Below, in pieces: positions 1-14,200 of a DNA stretch of 64,000 nt; positions within the stretch are counted from its first letter, which is position 1, and each line of letters opens with the position of its first letter. The notes under the pieces were generated by a model. The model did no database searches, was not told where the DNA came from, and worked only from the letters and a program-made list of their open reading frames with translations. Both the position numbers and the translations under genes were made by a program. Origin of the DNA: Aplidium turbinatum (Eukaryota; Chordata; Ascidiacea; Aplousobranchia; Polyclinidae); NCBI GenBank assembly GCA_918807975.1, contig OU964918.1:26644477-26708476 (forward strand). The letters run 5' to 3'.

Positions 1-1929
1 AAAATCTTTTGCTTGATGTGTCAAACAAAGAACTTCAGAAGCCGTTGAACTTGATTGATGCTGGAACACGAGCAAAAGTTTTACTCAGTGATGTTGCAGT
101 CCTTACTGAAGCTGACAAGAAGAAATTTAAATCTGAGTGTATAAACTTTTTTGTGGTTGCTACAAGTTATCTTTTACATCATTTGCCATTACATTCATCT
201 GTTATCAAGCAGGCACAATTTTTGCACCCAGAAAAAAGAAATGATGTTGGAGCTACAACTTCTATCGCCAATCTAACTTGGACAGTCTCCAATTGCCTTG
301 AAAAGTGCCTTGCAAATGCTTAATTGCAATTGATGTATCTGTTTCAAGAGAAGAGCTTTGTGATAAGGTAAGACTGCAGTGGTTACGGTATCAATCTGAG
401 GACATTCCAGATGAGTTTTACAAGAAGACTGATCTTGAAAGTAGCAATATCACCAATTCTCAATCTTCTTACTGGACTCAAGCGCTAATCAAATGTGGTT
501 TAACACCCCTACCAAAAGTGTCTTCCTACAAGAGAATTGATTATTATTGGACAAAAATTGGAGGCCTGTTAGATGATGCTGGGATAAAAAAAATATGCGC
601 AACTGTTTAGTCTGGCAAAGTGTGTTCTAACATTAAGTCATGGTAATGCCAGTCCTGAAAGAGGTTTCTCCATTAATAAACTTTTGATTGATTTACATGG
701 TTGTACTCTTAAAGAAAACACAATTGTTGCACTGAGAATGGTGAAAGATGAACTAAATCGGTATGATGACGAGGTAAACTTTCCCATTAACAAAACACTA
801 GTTTCAGAAGTGAAGGGTGCTCGTGCAAAGTATGTAGCTGATCTTGAGCAGCAAAGAGTTCTGAAAGAAAAATTGAGAAAAGAGAAAGAAAGTGCTCAGG
901 CTACTGTTGAAGCCAACAATATGGCAGAAAAACAAAAGAGAATCGAAACAATTGAAGGTAAAATTCGAAGAACTGAAGAAAGCATTAAAGCTGCTGATGA
1001 AATTATTGGAGATGGGCATGCAAAGCTTCAGGAGGCATTGTCAAACAAAGCGTTGGACCGGAAAGTTTTTCAAGCAGCTGAAGCAAGAATTGACATCGGC
1101 CGTGATCGCAAAAGAAAATGTGAGAAATTACTTGCCAGGCTCCAAACTGAAATTAATAAGAAAAGATAGTAAAAGTGAATTATTTACCAATTAACTTTGT
1201 CTCAACAACTCAAGGTGACTTTGAAATTGAACAAACTTGCCATTTTCAGTTTTATTTCTTTCATTTCTATTTTGTTTGTGAAATGTTTCAACTGCCTTGC
1301 TGTGAGTGTGAAGTAGCCTAAATTGTGCTGACTTGCAATCAGTATCTCTCTCTCTCTCACTTGTTTGCATTTTCTTGATTCACTGTGATTGTTTGATTTA
1401 CTTGATTTTTTTAGGTTTTTTGTACTTAATTATATTTCGATTCTGGCTGATTATTTGAATTTTATGGTACAGTTTCATCCGATTGAAAATGTCTGAAAAT
1501 TTTGTTTACATCCTATCATTTTCCAATTCAGTGTTGTGAAGGGGCTACTCTAACTTATACTGTGAATGGCCGCTATAGTTTTCCAAAGGGTCACTTTGGC
1601 CACTAGTCGAGTAAGGCCTAGGCCTATATTATGTTTTCTACTTCTACACAAAAGCTGTATGTTTGCTTTGACGTGATGACTTGCATTGACTGTTTTTTTT
1701 CGTAATCGCTTCTTATGCTTAAAATGTAGGCTAATAAGAAAAACTTTAAAAAATTAAATATAACAAAACATCGAGCTCTGATGTATAATCATAAAAAAAG
1801 CATAAAATTTTGATGAAAAATCATAAAAAAATCATAAAATAGCCCAAAAAAATCATAAAAAATCATAAAATTTTTGGCTTTTTTGGCATAAAATCATAGA
1901 AAAAATAGGAAAACCTTGAGTGGGACCCC
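1..1929 (+). mobile_element. Right-hand part of a hAT-like DNA transposon
   Basis: Decayed coding sequence fills 9-1169 in more than one frame, so at least one or two frame breaks are present. Residues read around 640-720 (SHGNASPERGFS, then NKLLIDLHG and ENTIVALRMVKD) look like the C-terminal dimerisation region of hAT transposases, where a GNASPERGFS-type motif is usual. It is followed by about 150 residues of charged, Lys/Glu-rich likely coiled coil (roughly 780-1169) ending at a stop. The noncoding tail has many ATCATAAAA repeats (about 1785-1905). It seems to end at CCTTGAGTGGGACCCCTG near 1929, which as an inverted end would read CAGGGGTCCC, a hAT-like start. The left end lies outside the window, so no target duplication can be checked. 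The family is inferred. Confidence 0.55.
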
Positions 1930-2161
1930 TGCAATTATGATGCAACAAGTATTTGAACTTTTCTCGCTTGGCTTTTGTCTTGGAAAATACTATCTTCACT
2001 ATAGTTTTAAAAAAATGCAAGTTAAATTTGTATGATTTCTGTGTGTCTGCGGGAAAAAAATAACACATTGTGCAACAACAGGTGCTTGCCGGATTTGGCT
2101 CGCAAGCCGTACTTTGGATTACCAAAATAAATTTGTAATCATCAGAATTGTTTCTTCACAG

Positions 2162-2234
2162 GCTGATGAATCACTCCTTCTTGTCCCCAGAGAGATAATG
2201 TTTTCTTATGAGGAAGCAAAAAATTCTTACTTGA
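2162..2234 (+). CDS. SETD3: SETD3-like exon a
   Basis: The acceptor TTCTTCACAG ends at 2161 and the donor GTAAGT starts at 2235. The exon encodes ADESLLLVPREIMFSYEEAK and four more residues, matching the VPRKLL...AKNS stretch of vertebrate SETD3. It begins in phase 0 and leaves one base over. Confidence 0.88.
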
Positions 2235-5200
2235 GTAAGTAAAAGGCTTTTATTTACGTGGAAGTATTGACTTGTGTGTGCGACTTTTTATTTGACATAT
2301 TTTGATAAAAGTGCATTCTGCATTTCATGATATGAAAAATGAATGCAATTCCCTGAGCCGGATTAGCAATAGCAGACGTTTGGTCGGAAAATTACTCCTC
2401 GGCGATCGGATTCTATTTGTCAAGCGAAATCAGTTGGCCGTCCTCTGCAAATTGTGGCAACTATGCAGTTCGCCTAGCCCTGGCGTCATCTTATTTTATA
2501 AATCTGTCTTTACAAAATTTGACATTGTATACTTACAAGAAAACTACTTTGTAAGAAATCGTGTTTTATTTACCAGAACAAAGTATAATTAACCGAACCA
2601 CATTGTCACACACGCAAATACATGATAGCCTACTCTAACATAATTTTTGTAAACACAAACAGGCCTCGAAATTCACGGCGGACATGTCCGCCGTCACAGC
2701 ATGTGATGTCCGCGGGAAGTACCATCTAGATCGGTCATATTTTGTCTGCCGAGAAATAACACTGAAACTAGCGATACAAATCGTCATTGCATAGCACGAA
2801 CAATTGTTGCAAGAATATAATTTCCCGCACATTCTAGCGCGCATCTAGAAAATGTGAATACTGAATCCCTTAACTTCCATTCAAGCAGGAAAGCTTTCGA
2901 TTTTTACCTTGCTTCAACGATTGATCACATTGAATCAGCGTACCAAAGGCGAATTCTTCGTGAGACTTAATTTGTTCGCCGAGATAGCTGCTCGTTTGTC
3001 CGCCGTCAATAAAAACGAATTTCGAGGCCTAACAAGTAATTGTTTTATACATAGTCTTCCAAACCTTTAAAGCAGCGTTCGGCCTTGTGACATGATAACT
3101 ACAAACTTTTTACACTTTAAACTTTATTAGAGGATGTAAATGTTGTACGGTAGTTGTCATGTAGCAAGGTGTGTCGTTACTTATGATATAACATGACAAT
3201 ATTTTATTATTACAATATGTTTGTAGAGGATCTGATAGAAAACAACGAAGTTTTGTCAGTCATGCCCAACGTTTGTCTAGCCTTGTACCTCCACTGCGAA
3301 TCGTGTGACCCCTCATCCAAGTACAAACCTTACATTGGTATGAAAGGAGTTTTTATTTCCGATTGCTTACTGAGTTACTGACTGCCAGTCGCTGAGAATC
3401 AAGCGAAAAATTTATGTTTTCAATGTCAGTTAAGCAGTTTCCTATTTCATTATAGCAAGGCTATTAATTTCACTTTAATTTGTACATGGCTCGATTCAAC
3501 AATGCCTGTTTCTGTGGAAGTGGGATGTTGACATTCACTACAGCCAAATCTAGTAGTTAGTAGACTAGTAGTAGTAATAGTCCAGTTGTAATCCAGTGAT
3601 GTCCCTATTACCGAGGGTGGCCAGATTCATTCTAAGTGCCGCAATCGCCTTGCTCTTCACAGCACACCCTGCCCACACATCGACCTATCTAACGCGTCTT
3701 CTCGTATTAAGCCCACTTTGCTGCTTTCCTCCTCAACTTGTCTTTTCCGCATTTTCTTGGGTCTACCTTGTTTCCTTTGCCCCTTCGCTTGCAACTCCAG
3801 CGCTCTTCTCAAAATACTATCTTCCCTTCTCAAAACATGCCCATTGCCCATTAGGGTTATGACTAGGAAATTTTTTTTGCCTGTAGCGGGAATCAATGAA
3901 CATTTTGATATAAATTTAGAAAATTATAATTATTTTGTTCAAATCGTAAAAAATGTCCTGCACAAACTGACTTTAATGTTTGACATTGGTCTAAATGTAA
4001 AAAAAATTTACAATTCAAAACTTATTCTTTGCTACAAATTTAATGTTCAAATATTTGTCGTTTTTGCACTTCTGGTAAAGTTTTTCCATCAATTTGACTC
4101 CCCTTTCTACAATTATGTTAGTGCGTGGGACATCTACAATGGGCTTATCCAAATTCCAATGGGTTTTAAGGCTCCAGGACATTGGAGCTCAAAGATAGCA
4201 TCAAATAATCTTTGGTATATTTCATCTTTAAACCTTTGGTTAGAAAACCAGGCTTCCTGCCACGCATTTGTGATGAATGAGCATGATATCTCCAGAGTTA
4301 CTCTCCATCTAGGGATGAGGAAGTAGGCAATCATAGCATAAATGGCTCTTGAATTCCATCTAGCATTGTGAAGAGATGGAAGTTTATGCCATTTGATTAG
4401 TGCAGGGATGTCCAACCTTTTAATATAGTGAGCCGCATTGTTACTTGAAACAATTCAATGGGCAGCAGAACCTATTAAATTTCAAGAAAAATAGGTATTT
4501 ACATACAGTTACAATTAAAAAAACCTTAATTTCATCTTTGAAAATAGGAACAAATAATACACACATAGAAAGAAACAAAAGTTTATTTCTGCAATATGTT
4601 TAACATTGTTTTTTTTAGCTAAGATGTTATCAACATTTGCATTAAAGGGCGTTGTCTTGATTTGATTGTTAGGATGTTTGCTAAGTGTTTGTCGGTCAGT
4701 CTGTTTCTTTCTGCAGTTTTTTATGTTTTTCATGGATGAAAATAACTGCTCGCAACAATATGTACTGCCCCACATGCACAATAATTTTCTGGACAAACTG
4801 ACTAATTTATTAAATTTATTACATGAATGTAATTCTTTATAAAATAAAGGAAGAGTGTGTTTTCTGTGGAAAGTTTTCAAACTTTCTCGACTTTGCACTT
4901 CAAGTTGGAATTCGGGTGGCGCTTTACCACACAATGATATGAAACTGGGTCACTGAATAATTTCAATTTCAATCTTTTTGAAGTCAGAAAATCTGACTGT
5001 AAATTTTTCAAGCAAATCTTCAATTCTACAAGCAAACCAGTAATTCACATATTCTAACAATTCTACAAGCAAATCAGCATACTTTTCATAGTTTACAGAA
5101 CAATCTTGATCTCTTTCAGATAGACTACGAAAATATACAATTGTGCCAGCTTTCAGTCGTGCCATGAAAAGTTTTAATTTCCTGGTAAAACTACTTATTC

Positions 5201-8200
5201 ACTCGAACATTGAACTACACAACTGACCTTTTCCTTGTAAATGCAAATTGAGCTCAGCTAGCATTTCTGTGAGGTCAACTAAGAAAGACAAATCATTCGA
5301 CTATTCTTCATTTTCTATCAAGTTCACATTTTGTTTCTTTTTTTCCATGAACTGTTTTGTTTCGGGTACCGTAACAATAATTGAAATTTTTTTAAATGGC
5401 TGCTCTACTGAGCCATCGGACTTTAGATAACTTATACTCGGACGTATATATAATCTTGTTGCTCCCATACTATACTATTACTACGCCCTAAAAACTGACT
5501 GGTACATTTTAATTAGGCTAAGATTCAAAGTTCAAAATACTACTTGAAGTGAAAATGATTTGCGGGCCGCAAAAAAATCTCAGGTAGGCCGCAGGTTGGA
5601 CATCCCTGGATTAGTGGAAATCTACTATTTTCTTTGAAGAAGCGGAATGCTCTGCACAACTCAAAGAGAAACTTAAAATCATCCCTCCATTCTGGGTTTT
5701 CAACCATTTCCATCTCAATTTCTGGCTTGTAGGAGACGCTGCAAGTTTTCGTAGTGTTTCACTACATCATCTACAAATTTATAGTTGAGAGTTGGTTTTG
5801 TTGAAGACGTTGGATTGAAGAACTCTAATACATACTTTAAGACTCTATCAAAGAATATGATGTTGACAACCAATATACTGTGGTTTATCAAAACCCTTGC
5901 TGATCATTGCATTTTGCAGTTTCACAACAACGCCGGGGGGAAGAACAAGCACCTTCTCGTGGTCCCTCCCGTCAGTACCATATCTTTAAGAAAAAAGATA
6001 TGCGAAGCGAAGCTTGTCACACTCGAGCAAAACAGGCCCATGTTCAGCGCAGGGTGGATAGGAAAACGCCCTTCTCAGGGCGCGGCAGCTCCTCTGTCGA
6101 AAAGTACCGACGACCCACCGTACTGCAGCTGAACACCGAGGGCATTACGGCCAGCAAGCTCAGCATCATTGAGTATCTGGCCACAAAACATCAGGCCCTC
6201 GTTATTCTCCTCCAGGAAACCCACTGCACATCTGTGGATAAGGTGGTATTACCCAACTTCACACTCGCAGGTGCAACCATCAGCAGGAAACACGGCCTCG
6301 CCACGTTTGTCCATGAGCAACTGAGCTGGACGCCAATAGACCAGTCCAGTGCCCAATCGGAGATAGAGTGGTTATGCATAGACATATCAGGCTATCACAT
6401 CATCAATGTCTATAAGCCACCACCCTCACGCTTAACACCAACAGCCATCCCAGTGTTCCCCCAACCCAGCCTCTATGCTGGCGATTTTAATTGCCACCAC
6501 GTTGACTGGGGATACAACACTACCAACACCGATGGTCAGCCAATAATAACCTCACCTTACTGCACGATCCCAAGGGTGCAGCGAGCTTCTTCTCCGGACG
6601 CTGGAGCACTGGTACAAACCCCGATCTGGCTTTCGCAAGTGATGACCCCGATAATTGCCAACCGGACAGACTTGTGCTAGAGAAGTTCCCCAGGTCCCAA
6701 CATCGACCCTCGATTATCACGGCTCCAACGCTCATGATGCCTGTCCCGAGCAAGCCTGTTAAGCGATGGAACTTCAGAATGGCTAACTGAGAGTACTATA
6801 GCCTCCTCACCAATGAAGCCACACAGTATCTCCCATCCCCTCACACCAACAACGTGGAAGAAGCCTACCAGGACTTTTGTGATGCAATAACATCAGCGGA
6901 AAAACAATCCATCCCCCGCGGCCGACGAAAGACCTACATACCGTGCTGGGATAAGGAGTGCGAAAGCCTCTACTCCGACTTCCTCCACGCCCCTCAGGGC
7001 AATGACACCAACAGCTCAGCCACAGCTCTGCTGGCAAGGCTGGACTCAAAGAGGAAGGAGCGCTGGACAGAAGCCGTTGAATCAATCGACTTCACGCACT
7101 CCAGCTGCATAGCATGGAGTACACTGAACAATCTAACTGGCAGATCACGTGCCTCTCGTCAACAATGTCTCGTTTCAGAAAATTCTATCGCCTCACAACT
7201 TGTGGAGAACGGGAAATACAAATCGAGAGACCGTGCATCAGATAGATCCGTCTTACAAGAAATGACGGACCTCTGGAGGGTAACAACCCCAGACGGGGAC
7301 AACATCTCGGGTGAGTTCACCCCGAAAGAATTTTCCGCCGCCCTCCAGCACATAAAGTCAGGTAAAGCCCTGGGCCCTGACCACCTATGCCCGGAGTTGA
7401 TACTCCATGCTGCTGCCTCCTTAAAGTCCTGGTTAAAAGACTTCCTTTCCTGCTGTTTGCACCTCCTGAGAATTCCCAGAATCTGGAGAAGAGCCCTTGT
7501 GGTTGCAGTTCCTAAGCCGAAGAAACCCCCAGGGGACCCGAAGAGTTACCGTCCAATCTCACTGCTCTGCATCCCCTTCAAGATCCTCGAGAGACTCATC
7601 TACGCCCGTGTCGAACCAATAATAGATCCGCAGCTCCCCCATGAACAAGCTGGTTTCCGACACGGACGATCAACCGTAGATCAGGTCACACTTATGACCC
7701 AAGACATTGAGGACAGCTTCTCGGCTAAGAAGAAGTCTGGCGCCGTGTTTGTTGATCTCACGGCTGCCAATGATACCGTATGGCATAGCGGCCTTACCTG
7801 CAAGTTACTCCGTCTGCTCCCTGACAGACACATGGTCCATATGATGATGGAACTTGTGCAAAACCGCAGTTTTACCCTCACAACCGGTAGCGGTCGTCGA
7901 AGCTGATTACGCCTGGTTAAAAACGGCGTCCCACAGGGCTCAGTCTTGGCTCCTCTCTTGTTCAATATATACACCTACGACTTGCCCCCCACCATCTCCA
8001 GGGGATATGCTTATGCAGACGACCTGGCACTCCTGCACTCAGCAGGAAACTGGCAGTCGGTGGAGAGGAACCTCAGCCAAGACATGCAAACACTATCAGC
8101 GTACCTCCAGAAATGGAAGCTACAGCTCAGCAAGTCAAAGACAGTGTCGGCGGCCTTCCACCTTAACAACCGGGAGGCACAGCGTGAGATAAACATCAAG

Positions 8201-11200
8201 ATTGATGGGGAACGCCTGCCCTACTGTGCCGAACCTACATACCTCGGCATAACCCTGGACAGGTCACTCACCTACCGCCGGCACTTAAAGTCACTGCGCA
8301 AAAAACTATCTACACGCGTCGCACTTTTGAGGCGATTGGCGGGTTCCGGCTGGGGAGCTGATGCTAAAACTCTTCGTACAGCTACCCTAGCCCTTGTTCA
8401 TTCCACCGCTGAGTACTGCGCACCGGTCTGGTGTCGTAGTTCTCACACCCACCAGATTGATACTGCCATCAACTACGCACTGCGTACTGTGACTGGATGC
8501 CTGCGTCCCACTCCAACGGACTGCCTACCCATCCTAGCAGGCATCCAACCCGCTGAGCTACGCCGTAGAGGAGCCACGATTTCTCTCGCCCGCCGCGCTT
8601 TGGACCCCGACCATCCCCTTCATGCAACATTCAAGAGACCACCACATATAAAGCAGCGGCTGAAATCAAGACACCCCTTTGTGCCTGCCGCACAACAACT
8701 CCTTAAGAATGCAGAAGAACTTGGTTTAAGTGCGGCACACTGGACGAATCACATGTGGAACACGGAGTGGCAAAATCACACCTCCATGCTCCGTGACTTC
8801 ATACCCGACGCCGATCCCCATCCACCAGGGATGTCCCTCGCAAGGCTTGCGTGGGTCAGACTAAACCGCCTGCGAACTGGCGTCGGCCGCTACCGTTCGG
8901 ACATGCACAAGTGGGGCCTGGCTCCTTCATCAGAATGTGAGTGTGGTGCCACGGAACAGACTGCAGACCATGTCATCCACCACTGCCTAACCTACCGGCC
9001 TCCACACGGTGCGCATGGTCTGAGGGTCCTGGACGACGAGACTGCTGAGTGGCTGAAGATTTCCTGCCCTCCAATCTAGCCTGGAAAGATCGCTCATACG
9101 CCATCATCATCACAACAACGCCATCCAGTATTAACAGATGTTGTGTTACATATGATCATTTTCAAATTTTTCCATGCATCATATTCATCTGATAGGTTTT
9201 CTAGACTGCTGAAAATATCGTAAGCTGTTCCACTTTTGCATTTTAGAACACCCAGTTTGATTTCTCTTGATGGACTTTTAAAGCATACTACCTGATATAA
9301 TATTCAATTCATGTTTGCCAATCTTTTTTCCATCAAAGTGTAAACAGATATTATTCTACTCTTCCATAATTGATTTTAATTTTAGCTTTGCATGGTTGCC
9401 ATCTCTTATAACTGCTCTCCAAACCAAGGTCGGATTTAGATAATGGGGGGCCCGGAGCACTTTTAGATCGGGGCCCCCTTGCAAAAACCACCTCTACGTC
9501 TACAGTAGCATTAATCCAGCACTACACAGCATTTTGCAGAAACTTCAAAGACTGAAAGAAAAAAATATAATAATAACAACACAAAATCACATTTTTTTCC
9601 ACGTTGGGGGCCCTTCAAAAGGGGGGCCGGGGCACTTGCACCCTCTGCCCCCTCCCTAAATCCGGGCCTGCTCCAAACACCATATTGTGATGGTGTGGGA
9701 ACACTGATTCCATCATCAGCCAGGCTAGCACAGACAACTGCTCCTTTGTTGGTTGAAAAAGAATTGTGTATAACCAATTTTGATGCATGCGATGTAGAAA
9801 TATGCAACACTGGTTTTGACTGGGTAATATTGTCACTGTATTCTGCCATAGTACTCTCTGCATCACTTGTACAACTCTCGACATCACTTGATGCTGTCTC
9901 ATCTTCTTCATTTGGTGTGACATGATGTGAAGCCACATTGGTACTGGTATGTGAAGCACTTGATGTTCGCACTCTCTTTGAAAGGTGGATTGACGATTCT
10001 GGAGCAGTTTTGTTGGTTGTATAGCCAATTTTTCCTTTAGATTCAATTTGTAGGTTATATAGTTTTTTTGTTTTCTTGGCACAGCCACTCTCCTTCTATC
10101 TTGGTATTGTCAAACAGGTTTTCTGTTTCATCTTTAAATGAATCCATTTTCGTTTTTCTATTTTTCTCCTGTTTCTCCATCAACTTATGTAGCTTTGAGA
10201 TTATTGTTCGCTGGAAAGTTCAATTTTGACCAGAGAATAATTAATTCATCAGCTATTAGAATCGCTTGTGTAGTCTTGTCCTTAGCTTGGTCCAAAAGTG
10301 AGAGGTATCGCCCGATTATGTCTTTCTTTTTGGGAATGCGAACATAATTACTCATGGTTTCAATCATTGGCATGTTTCTTCTTGTTGGCTTTACAGCAAG
10401 ATTATTCGTCCAGGATACCACATTCTTCTCAACAGATTCACTTGACTTGTGGTAAGCCATGATATGAATAATTTAATTTGTGCAATCACAATTTACCAAA
10501 ATAAAATTTCAAATCTTTGCAATTGAAATTGTGTCAGGCAAATTCAAATTAGTCAATATATATATTACGGTATATAGTCTATAACTCTATATCTCCAAAA
10601 GAAAGCCCATCCTTCATACATTGAAAACTGGAAAAAATTTGGTGTGTGAGTTTTTTGTTAAAACAGTCTTAACTTTTGTGAGTTTTCAAATCAAGACTTA
10701 AAAGTTTATCATTTGTGACTACAGGACACACAAAATTTTAAAAAATTTTTTCAAGTCATAACCCTATTGCCCATACGACCTTACTCCATTGGCCTTCGCC
10801 AACTTATCAACATTCTCATTCAATCCAAGCAAGTTCATAACTTCTTTTGTATTCCTTTTGTCCATCAGCTTCACATCACACATTGCCACCATCGCACTCT
10901 CAGTTCTTCTTAAAATCGCCAATTCGTTTTCCCGTATGCACCATGTCTCAATTCCGTACAGCATTGGAAATCTCACTCATCTAGTATAAATTCTTCCTCT
11001 CATTTTCAATGCACATCTTCTACCACATGATAACTGTTGACACTCATTGAATTTCACCCAACCAAACCTTCCTCTTGCAGTCACTGCCGCTTCACAACCA
11101 CCACTGGTATTCAACCTATCTCCTATATAGCAAAAAGCATTCACCGATTCAACTTCGTCATTCAGCTTTTCAACAGGACCAACCATTTTTTCTTCAATCT

Positions 11201-14200
11201 TCTTGCATTTTTCACATTCAAAACAATCTCCAGATCTGCATGTCACCCTCTTCATCTTTGCACATTGCACATCTTCCATGTACCCACTTCCTGCATTTCG
11301 TACACACAACGGAATTTTCCGTGACTCTTCTTCCACATACTCTACAAGGGTCGATTTTGGTAGTTCCCCCTTCCGTTCCACTTATTATAATACTGTACAA
11401 CCTTTGTATTTTTATTGTTGACGTACATACCTTTACATTGAAGCGCTCCTTCCGCTTCTCAAATTTCTCTCTCAGATCTTCCATTGTGTCAACAAAACCA
11501 AATCATCGGCGTATAGTATCGCCATCAAGGATCTTCTCTTACACATTCAGTAATCACATCAATGGCAAAAATTACAAGGGCAAAGATTAGAGGAGTCAGA
11601 GGACCGAACCCTGGTGTACATTGACCTTCACCGAAAACTTGTCTGAGAGGATAGATCCAACGCGAACTCTCGTTCTTGCACCGTCGTAAAGACTCATTAC
11701 TGCTGGCACGAATGCCTCTGGTATTTCTTTTTTTCTCATCGCCCATTCCATCACTCTTTCATAACTCTATCAAATGCCTAAAGTTGCTATATCCACGAAG
11801 CACGGTAGCACGACAATTTAAAGCAGACAATTCAAAGCCGTTTATTCAAAGCTGATGATTCAAAGACGAAAATTCAAAGCGGTTGATTCAAAGACGACAA
11901 TTCAAAGACGAAAATTCAAAGCCGTCAATTAAAATCCGATAATTCAAAGCTGAGATTAACGACAAAAAACAAAACAGAGAAAAGCCGACAATTCAAACCT
12001 AAAATAGTTCATAAGAAAACAGTTTCAATTTAATTACATACCAAAAGCCGACAATTCTAACAGAAAATAGTTCGCAAGAAAACTACATGCCAAAGTTGTG
12101 AGCAATTCCACGCAAATACTGAGCCGTTGTTCGAGCATCATACTGTTGCACAATGCGAAGGATCTGTTCATTTAGTTGTTCATATTTCCTTTTTCGAGAT
12201 GGAGGATTGTGGCCTGCCACAAGACGTTCCATTAGGACTTCGTTATGTTTTTGCTCTTTCTTAAGAGCGTTGATGCAGCGAAAGATGGACGGACGAAAGC
12301 AACCGACAGTTGATTGAAAACGTCTATGCCACCCTTCAATGCTATTGTTGGTATGATGCTCTCCACGCAAAGTGCGCTGATAAACATTCCAAAGTTCATT
12401 TGAGAACACAGCAGGTCTTCGATGCCCGTGGCGAGTTGGTCGACCAATCCAAGTGTCCTCAAAGTAATCAGCTACAGGCTGAATTCGGTGATCAAATTCT
12501 TCATCTATCACTAGGGCTTGTAATGCGTTCTCAACGTCTTGTTCTGGTACAAAAGCTAGTGCTGCCAGGCTCCGCGCACTCATTGCAAACTTTCCATCAT
12601 CTTCTTTATAAGCTGCTACCAATCCAAATTGTTGTATTTTACGCCAAACACATGCTGTAAATGGAAAAAGCAGCCCGTCAGTGAAGTTGCGGGAAAATTG
12701 TCTTGAATGGCATTGATTGCAGCCTTCTCAAAGTCTGTCATCCAGGACATTGGATTTATTTGAGGTCGAAAGTTTTTTATAGCTTTCAAAAGTCGACAAT
12801 AGGTTTGAGCAGCTTTGTTCGGAAGAAGAGCATAGACAAGAGGTACAATTGTGCCTAATTCAATAGCATGGATGGTATATAGCTGTTGAAAGAGATGGCT
12901 TGGAGCTGTGCTAAAAGTTCCATCAGAGAAATAGCTTTGACTCTGAGAGAGAAGTTCAAGGTTACGCTGGGTACTGATGCATATGCGATCATTTCCAGGC
13001 CCAGAATCATAAAGCAGAAACACAGTACCATCATCCAATTTCTTGAATTCTACTGGAATTACCAGTTCTTCAGCATTTGACGGCTCCACAGGAATATTTT
13101 GTACTTGCCTTCTGGCTTGCTGAATGCTGCGTTTCAAAACACGTTCCTCAGGAATTTGAGCTGCTGCATTTGGATGCAAATCTGCTGTTGCCGCCGTAAT
13201 GATTTGCTGAGCTGTAGCGTAAGACGTTGCTGCTTGCAACTTAAGCTGGGCACAAACATCCAAAACCTGCTTATGCTGACCATTTGGAGCGTGGTTATGT
13301 TCTCCAACAAATTTCACTGCCTTTTCATTGCAGACATGCATTCTTGCTTTGCACTTATTTTCCTTCCAATACTCTTCACACAACCAGAAGCTTAACCCCT
13401 CACCAAGCTTACTATCCCTGTCGTGATTATAGCAGTAGCCGCCATGGCATGCTTTATTCCTTCCTCTTTCCGTTTTCGTGAAAGAAACATCCATACTACT
13501 CCTTGTTCGACTTCTGACTAACTTCAGCATTGCAAAACGATGGACTTTTGAGTACAGTACGAGCTCGCACTCTTATCACATCACAATAAGATTAATTAAT
13601 TTCAATTATTGACTTTTCCAATCAAGCGGATTAATTATCGTCAACTTTGAACTGCCGGCTTTCAATTGACCACTTGGAATTGTCGTCTTTGAATTATCGG
13701 CTTTCAATCGACCGCTTTGAATTGTTATCTTTGAATTATCGGCTTTGAATAGACGCATAACCACGAAGCACATATACATTAGGATGGGCCGTTTTTGACT
13801 TTTTTCGAAATTCAAAAGCGGCTAGTCATAAAAAGTGGCACATGCATGAAAAAATTACGTGTGCAAAATTTCATCAGTTTAGGGGTGCATCTTCTGCCCC
13901 CGCAAAGGGGTCAAACGTTCAATTTTTTGAAAAAAAATGGGGGAAATTTCACTTTCCATTTTAACATAATTTTTTTTATAATTTTTCTATACTGGCTAGT
14001 TGTAAATTGTAAGTGGGATGTACCCAGAACTTTCTTATGTAAAGGCATGTTCGAAGCTTAAGGTTTACTGCCCCTGCATCGACGACCAAAATGCTGAATT
14101 TTCACCAATTTGAGATGCTATTTTGTCATTGCTCAATAAACAAACTTATCGCAAAAGGGCGAGATGGTGTTAACGCTGTACGCTCATTTATGTTCTGTCC

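Larger units (their letters stand above)
3852..10766 (-). mobile_element. DNA transposon A: TAGGGTTATGACT ends, 8-bp target duplication
   Basis: The ends are TAGGGTTATGACT at 3852 and its inverse AGTCATAACCCTA ending at 10766. They are flanked by the exact 8-bp duplication TTGCCCAT (3844-3851 and 10767-10774) inside the old LINE. The start TAGGG and the 8-bp duplication fit the hAT superfamily rule (YARNG), though the transposase is not a textbook hAT. Once the nested hAT and LINE are taken out, about 2.5 kb is native, with - strand coding remnants. The terminal repeats are short, about 13 bp, followed by T-rich sequence. Confidence 0.85.

Noticed and set aside
1930-2161. Upstream SETD3 exon
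   Set aside because: I looked for the GFGLRATRDI-like stretch that precedes exon a and did not find it. It probably lies left of the window.
2302-2592. 96-residue frame in a SETD3 intron
   Set aside because: It falls within an intron, has no recognised similarity, and its length is expected by chance.
3596-4326. Two + strand frames near the intron start
   Set aside because: They read across the antisense of the LINE tail and the end of element A, so no single gene can be meant.
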